From Rikenellaceae bacterium (GTDB lineage: Bacteria; Bacteroidota; Bacteroidia; Bacteroidales; UBA932), in assembly GCA_900769145.1 (NCBI GenBank), contig CAAGFN010000184.1:1-9060 (forward strand): DNA of 9,060 nt, in the 5' to 3' direction. The notes under the pieces are model-generated. The model was not told the origin of the DNA. It saw nothing but the letters and a program-made list of their open reading frames with translations, and made no database searches. A program made the translations under genes and the position numbers. Below, piece by piece: positions 6,246 through 9,060 of the stretch. Position 1 is the first letter of the stretch. The number at the start of each line of letters is the position of its first letter.

Positions 6246-7226
6246 CTAACCAATGAACTTTCTATGGGAATTCTTAACGTTCGACTGATTGACCATCGCA
6301 TATTGTAGAGTCGTATCCAAACTTTGATGTCCCAACAAATGCTGAACCTGTTCTATAGGCATCCCCTTATCAATGGCCATAGTAGCAAGAGTCCTTCTGA
6401 ACTTGTGAGGATGGACTTTATGTAAATTCAATTGCTTGCCCTTAGTCCTTAACCGTATTTCCACTCCACTGATTTCCAATCTCTTGTACGGAGAATTAAG
6501 GGAGACGAACAGTGCTCTATTGGAATCCGTTCGTGATTGAATATAGTTTTGAAGATGGATTTTTGTTCTCGCATCAAAATAAACTATCCGTTGCTTATCA
6601 CCCTTTCCAGTAACGATACATTCCCTATTCTGGAAATCCACATCGTCAATGTTGAGTTTTACCAGTTCCCCCACCCTCATACCGGTGGATGCTAACATAT
6701 CAATGATTGCCAAGTCTCGACAATTATCACACGAGTCACGCATTATTTCAAGATCCTCATCCGAGTATGTTTCTTTTACTACTTTTCCTGTTTTTACCTT
6801 ATGAATGCGCCTTACAGGACTTTTGAGAATGTAATATTCTTCCTCAAGCCAAGAAAAGAAACTTGACAGTATGCGTCGAATGTTATCAACTGTTACCTTA
6901 CTGGCTCCGGACGTCCTTTGATATTCATCAAGATAACTTCTTAGATCATCTGTTGTAACTAACTTTATCTGCTTCCCAATCTTCTTCAACGCATTCAGGA
7001 TTGTGCTTTCATAATAATGCAATGATCTTTCAGAGCAACCTTCAACTCTTTTTGCGGAAATAAAATTGGATAACACTGTTTTATTATCCATTGAATTGTC
7101 TTCATTCTTCTGAAGTCGGACATTTTTAAACGTGTTATCGAGGACACTTTTTAGCCTCTCCATTTGAGAGGAGTCCAGGATACTTGACATGTCGTCCAGA
7201 ACCTGATGGATCATAATCTGAATCAT
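6246..7226 (-). CDS. Tyrosine recombinase (phage-integrase family) of the hsd locus
   Basis: The protein has about 326 residues and shows all the catalytic residues of tyrosine recombinases. Numbered from a TTG at 7235, they are R187 in STGMRVGEL, K211 or K214 in TGKGDKQR, H277 and R280 in HPHKFRR, H303 in LLGHQSLDTT and Y312 in LQYAMV. The N-terminal half (about 50-135) holds a SAM-like core-binding domain (FISAKRVEGCSERSLHYYES; LRSYLDEYQ; IRRILSSFFSWLEEEY). These enzymes break and join DNA at short paired sites through a covalent 3'-phosphotyrosine. I prefer ATG 7226 to the TTG at 7235; a later ATG (codon 8 from the TTG) is also possible. The gene is divergent from hsdM and directly upstream of hsdS, with the 20-bp repeat starting at its stop codon. 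Similar recombinases in type I loci invert or swap hsdS domains, which is the likely role here. A role in mobilising the whole region is less likely, given no tRNA or att site nearby. Confidence 0.9.
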   Translation of the reverse strand: MIQIMIHQVLDDMSSILDSSQMERLKSVLDNTFKNVRLQKNEDNSMDNKTVLSNFISAKRVEGCSERSLHYYESTILNALKKIGKQIKLVTTDDLRSYLDEYQRTSGASKVTVDNIRRILSSFFSWLEEEYYILKSPVRRIHKVKTGKVVKETYSDEDLEIMRDSCDNCRDLAIIDMLASTGMRVGELVKLNIDDVDFQNRECIVTGKGDKQRIVYFDARTKIHLQNYIQSRTDSNRALFVSLNSPYKRLEISGVEIRLRTKGKQLNLHKVHPHKFRRTLATMAIDKGMPIEQVQHLLGHQSLDTTLQYAMVNQSNVKNSHRKFIG

Positions 7227-7265
7227 AGCTGGCAATATTTACTAAAATTTATCTCAATTACTCAC

Positions 7266-7288
7266 TGTGTGACGCTATTTGTCACACA
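7266..7288. promoter_or_regulatory. Perfect dyad between recombinase and hsdM (operator candidate)
   Basis: TGTGTGAC (7266-7273) and GTCACACA (7281-7288) are exact 8-bp inverted repeats around a 7-base AT-rich centre. The half-site spacing, one helical turn or slightly more, suits a dimeric DNA-binding protein. The dyad lies in the 128-bp divergent gap and ends 7 bases before the hsdM promoter box, so a bound protein could cover the upstream promoter element and control hsdM, the recombinase-hsdS pair, or both. No regulator gene is visible in the window. A recombinase-binding site is the other option. Confidence 0.55.
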
Positions 7289-7295
7289 AAAATCA

Positions 7296-7303
7296 TATCT
7301 TTG
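7296..7303 (+). promoter_or_regulatory. Bacteroidales-type -7 box for hsdM
   Basis: TATCTTTG matches the Bacteroides -7 consensus TAnnTTTG exactly. It is 51 bases upstream of the hsdM ATG at 7355, giving a leader of about 45 bases. The expected TTTG at -33 is not at the usual 19-21 base spacing; the nearest TTTG (7278-7281) is only 14 bases away and lies partly in the dyad. That weak -33 element fits a regulated promoter. Confidence 0.45.
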
Positions 7304-7354
7304 TATGAATATATTCAATTATACCAAGTAATTAGGTTCAAAGAGCACTATACA

Positions 7355-8854
7355 ATGGCGAAATCTTCAAAAAAGAAACCTCAAGAGCTGTCAGGACCGC
7401 AGGATTTGTACAACTATCTTTATGAAGCTTGTACAATTATAAGAGGTCCTGTGTCACAAGATAGCTTCAAAGATTATATTACGCCCCTACTATACTTCAA
7501 GCGTATTTCTGACGTTTATGATGAGGAAACTCAGGCTGCACTTGATGAGTCTGGAGGAGATCGGGAATATGCCTCATTCCCTGAACAGCATAGGTTTGTA
7601 ATCCCTGATGGGTGTCATTGGGACGATGTTCGTAATAGGACTGAAAATCTAGGATCAGCGATAATTGGCGCAATGAGAATGATTGAACTGGCTAACCCGA
7701 ATACTCTATTCGGAGTTCTAAGCGTGTTCTCTACGGCCAATTGGAGCAATAAAAATGTCTTCAGTGATGCATTATTGCGTGAACTCATTGAGCATATGAG
7801 TAAACGCAGGCTGGGAAATAAGGACTACGATGCAGACATCATGGGAGATGCTTACGAGATGCTTTTGAAGCAGTTCGCAGATTTGTCAAAAGCTAAAGCA
7901 GGAGAATTCTATACCCCTCGTTCAGTTGTTCGGTTACTGGTAAGAATACTTGACCCTCATCCAGGAGAAACAGTCTATGACCCAGCATGTGGCTCTGGTG
8001 GTATGCTGATAGAAGCCGTACACCATATGAAGAATGACCAGAGATGCTGCGGTGCTATTTTCGGTCAGGAGAAGAATGTAACCAACGCATCAGTTGCAAA
8101 GATGAACCTCTTCCTCCATGGCGCAAATGACTTCAATATCATGTGCGGCGACACTCTGAATGATCCTAAGATCCTTCAGAATGAACACCTTGCTCACTTT
8201 GATTGCGTAATAGCGAATCCTCCGTTCTCTTTGGAGAATTGGGGCGCAGAAGCTTGGAAAACCGACCGCTATGGCCGAAATATCTGGGGTACGCCATCGG
8301 ATGACTGTGGCGATTACGCATGGCTTCAGCACATGGTGTGCAGCATGAGAAGTCTTTCCGGAAGAATGGCAGTAGTCCTTCCTCAAGGAGTCCTTTTCAG
8401 AAGCAATGTCGAGGGTAAGATTCGTGAGGAGCTCGTGAAGAGTGACTATGTTGAAGCTGTAGTGACCCTTGGAGACAAGCTCTTCTACGGAACAGGATTG
8501 TCGCCATGTTTCCTTATCATCCGTGACAAGAAGCCAGAAGATCATGTCGGCAAGATTCTCATGATTGACGGCAGCAAGATACTGACTGTCCAAAGAGCTC
8601 AAAATATACTCTCGGACACAGATATTGATACACTGTATCAGCACTACATTGATTATACCGACAAAGAGGATATCTCTAAGGTCGTTACCATAGATGACAT
8701 CAAGCAAAAGGATTACGACCTGTCTCCAAATAAATATGTCACATATCACAAGGTGGAGATTCGTCCATATTCAGAAGTACTTGAAGATTTTCGCGCGGCA
8801 TACAATCGAATGATTAAAGCTGAGAACAAATTTAGAACAATAATCAACGCATAA
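7355..8854 (+). CDS. hsdM: Type I restriction-modification DNA methyltransferase HsdM
   Basis: The 499-residue protein is a class I HsdM, an adenine-N6 methyltransferase. The N-terminal helical domain (about 12-150) shows LYNYLYEACTIIRG and ITPLLYFKRISDVYDEE. The catalytic domain starts with KAGEFYTPRSVV (181-192), the family signature for DNA entry. S-adenosylmethionine motif I is DPACGSGG (209-216) and the catalytic motif IV is NPPF (288-291). GRMAVVLPQGVLFR (336-349) and GLSPCFLIIRD (381-391) are further conserved strands. Length and motifs indicate an intact enzyme. ATG 7355 gives the natural N-terminus; the frame is open back to a TTG at 7301, but that overlaps the promoter box. The gene is divergent from the recombinase and hsdS, and no hsdR is in the window. 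Directly downstream there is no full hsdS, only a broken mini-ORF, so the partner subunit must come from the minus-strand hsdS or from outside the window. Confidence 0.94.
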   Translation: MAKSSKKKPQELSGPQDLYNYLYEACTIIRGPVSQDSFKDYITPLLYFKRISDVYDEETQAALDESGGDREYASFPEQHRFVIPDGCHWDDVRNRTENLGSAIIGAMRMIELANPNTLFGVLSVFSTANWSNKNVFSDALLRELIEHMSKRRLGNKDYDADIMGDAYEMLLKQFADLSKAKAGEFYTPRSVVRLLVRILDPHPGETVYDPACGSGGMLIEAVHHMKNDQRCCGAIFGQEKNVTNASVAKMNLFLHGANDFNIMCGDTLNDPKILQNEHLAHFDCVIANPPFSLENWGAEAWKTDRYGRNIWGTPSDDCGDYAWLQHMVCSMRSLSGRMAVVLPQGVLFRSNVEGKIREELVKSDYVEAVVTLGDKLFYGTGLSPCFLIIRDKKPEDHVGKILMIDGSKILTVQRAQNILSDTDIDTLYQHYIDYTDKEDISKVVTIDDIKQKDYDLSPNKYVTYHKVEIRPYSEVLEDFRAAYNRMIKAENKFRTIINA

Positions 8855-8858
8855 GACC

Positions 8859-8894
8859 ATGGCAAAACAGTTCCTATGTTTGAAACGCAAATAA
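8859..8894 (+). pseudogene. 11-codon mini-ORF after hsdM, possible broken gene start
   Basis: ATG 8859 begins 4 bases after the hsdM stop and encodes only MAKQFLCLKRK before TAA. The tight spacing is what one expects of the next gene in an hsdM operon, usually hsdS. The coding sequence ends where a hairpin-rich segment begins. I infer a gene start that lost its body, but a chance ORF of this size is quite possible. Confidence 0.25.
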
Positions 8895-8902
8895 AAATGG
8901 AG

Positions 8903-8980
8903 TGAGCTTCCGAGAAGCTCATGAGGAGCGCTCTCAGGGGGTCCGACCCCTGCCGCTAAGGCAGACCCCCGGAAGTTTTT
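8903..8980 (+). terminator. Cluster of GC-rich hairpins after hsdM, terminator-like
   Basis: TGAGCTTC (8903-8910) and GAAGCTCA (8914-8921) form an 8-bp stem with a 3-base loop. Further on, GGGGGTC (8937-8943) can pair with GACCCCC (8964-8970) around an inner stem CTGCC/GGCAG (8950-8954 with 8960-8964), which shares its last base with the outer arm. GGGGTC (8938-8943) can instead pair with GACCCC (8945-8950). A TTTTT run follows at 8976-8980. The whole could end hsdM transcription; the competing pairings also resemble an attenuator. The block is far more GC-rich than hsdM. Confidence 0.5.
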
Positions 8981-9017
8981 CATGAGTTTGAATAAAATAA
9001 AGCTGTCGATTTTTTGG

Positions 9018-9034
9018 TTACATTTAAAGTGTAA
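9018..9034. promoter_or_regulatory. Near-perfect palindrome before a possible start codon
   Basis: TTACATTTAAAGTGTAA is a 17-base palindrome with one mismatched pair. It ends 5 bases before an ATG at 9040. The position suits an operator that blocks transcription or translation of the next gene, but the right-hand context is missing. Confidence 0.35.
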
Positions 9035-9039
9035 ACAAA

Positions 9040-9060
9040 ATGAAAACCTCTAAATCACAG
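9040..9060 (+). CDS. Possible start of a gene that runs off the window
   Basis: ATG 9040 opens a frame MKTSKSQ that continues to the last base. AT-rich sequence (ACAAA) and a palindrome precede it, as is common for Bacteroidales starts. Seven codons are too few to name a product. The remaining hsd genes could lie to the right, but this is a guess from location. Confidence 0.3.

Noticed and set aside
7301..7354. TTG start 18 codons upstream for hsdM
   Set aside because: It overlaps the TATCTTTG box; the ATG at 7355 fits the family N-terminus better.
8090..8749. Minus-strand open frame of 219 codons
   Set aside because: It is antisense to the hsdM catalytic domain, which has the expected methyltransferase motifs.
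1..9060. CRISPR array, tRNA or rRNA genes, insertion sequence transposase
   Set aside because: No regularly spaced repeat series, no cloverleaf or rRNA-like segment and no transposase motifs were seen on either strand.

Overview
The protein families point to a member of the Bacteroidales: a C-terminal AAA/DUF4143 ATPase fragment, a DUF4313-like protein next to a short RadC/JAB protein, and a type I restriction-modification (RM) locus with its own tyrosine recombinase. Most genes lack a clear Shine-Dalgarno sequence and one TAnnTTTG-type promoter box is visible, which also fits that order. The genus cannot be fixed from the sequence. Composition is a patchwork: about 935-4440 is GC-rich (a sampled recD2 line is about two-thirds G+C), while both flanks are AT-rich (a sampled hsdM line is about 38% G+C). 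The window therefore looks like an accessory region assembled from pieces of different origin.

Layout. 1-900: the C-terminal half of a DUF4143 ATPase that has lost its ATPase half, then a short region with only a doubtful ORF remnant and a hairpin. 935-4219: a GC-rich plus-strand block of a complete RecD2-type helicase, a 262-bp non-coding stretch rich in inverted repeats, a DUF4313-like small protein, and a RadC/JAB protein whose ATG overlaps the preceding stop. A strong intrinsic terminator follows at 4333-4363. Around 4440-4460 composition changes abruptly; a short minus-strand coding tail ends just before this seam. 4497-5063: an unrecognised plus-strand gene, possibly cut at its 5' end. 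5086-5137: a long imperfect inverted repeat between convergent genes. 5112-7226: a minus-strand pair, tyrosine recombinase then hsdS. 7266-7303: a perfect dyad and a promoter box in the divergent gap. 7355-8854: hsdM on the plus strand. 8855-9060: an 11-codon mini-ORF, a dense cluster of GC-rich hairpins, a palindrome and the first codons of another possible gene.

How the genes may work together. HsdM and HsdS are the methyltransferase and specificity subunits of a type I RM system; no hsdR lies in the window. The recombinase stop codon directly abuts a 20-bp sequence that recurs in the same orientation exactly 534 bp (178 codons) away, at the junction between the two target-recognition domains of hsdS. 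One copy supplies the likely hsdS start codon; the other encodes the central linker. Exchange at these repeats would keep the reading frame. The locus therefore looks built to reshuffle DNA specificity, with the adjacent recombinase as the natural candidate enzyme. This is the most interesting system here; phase-variable type I systems are a known class, but this divergent arrangement and the repeat placement merit a closer look.
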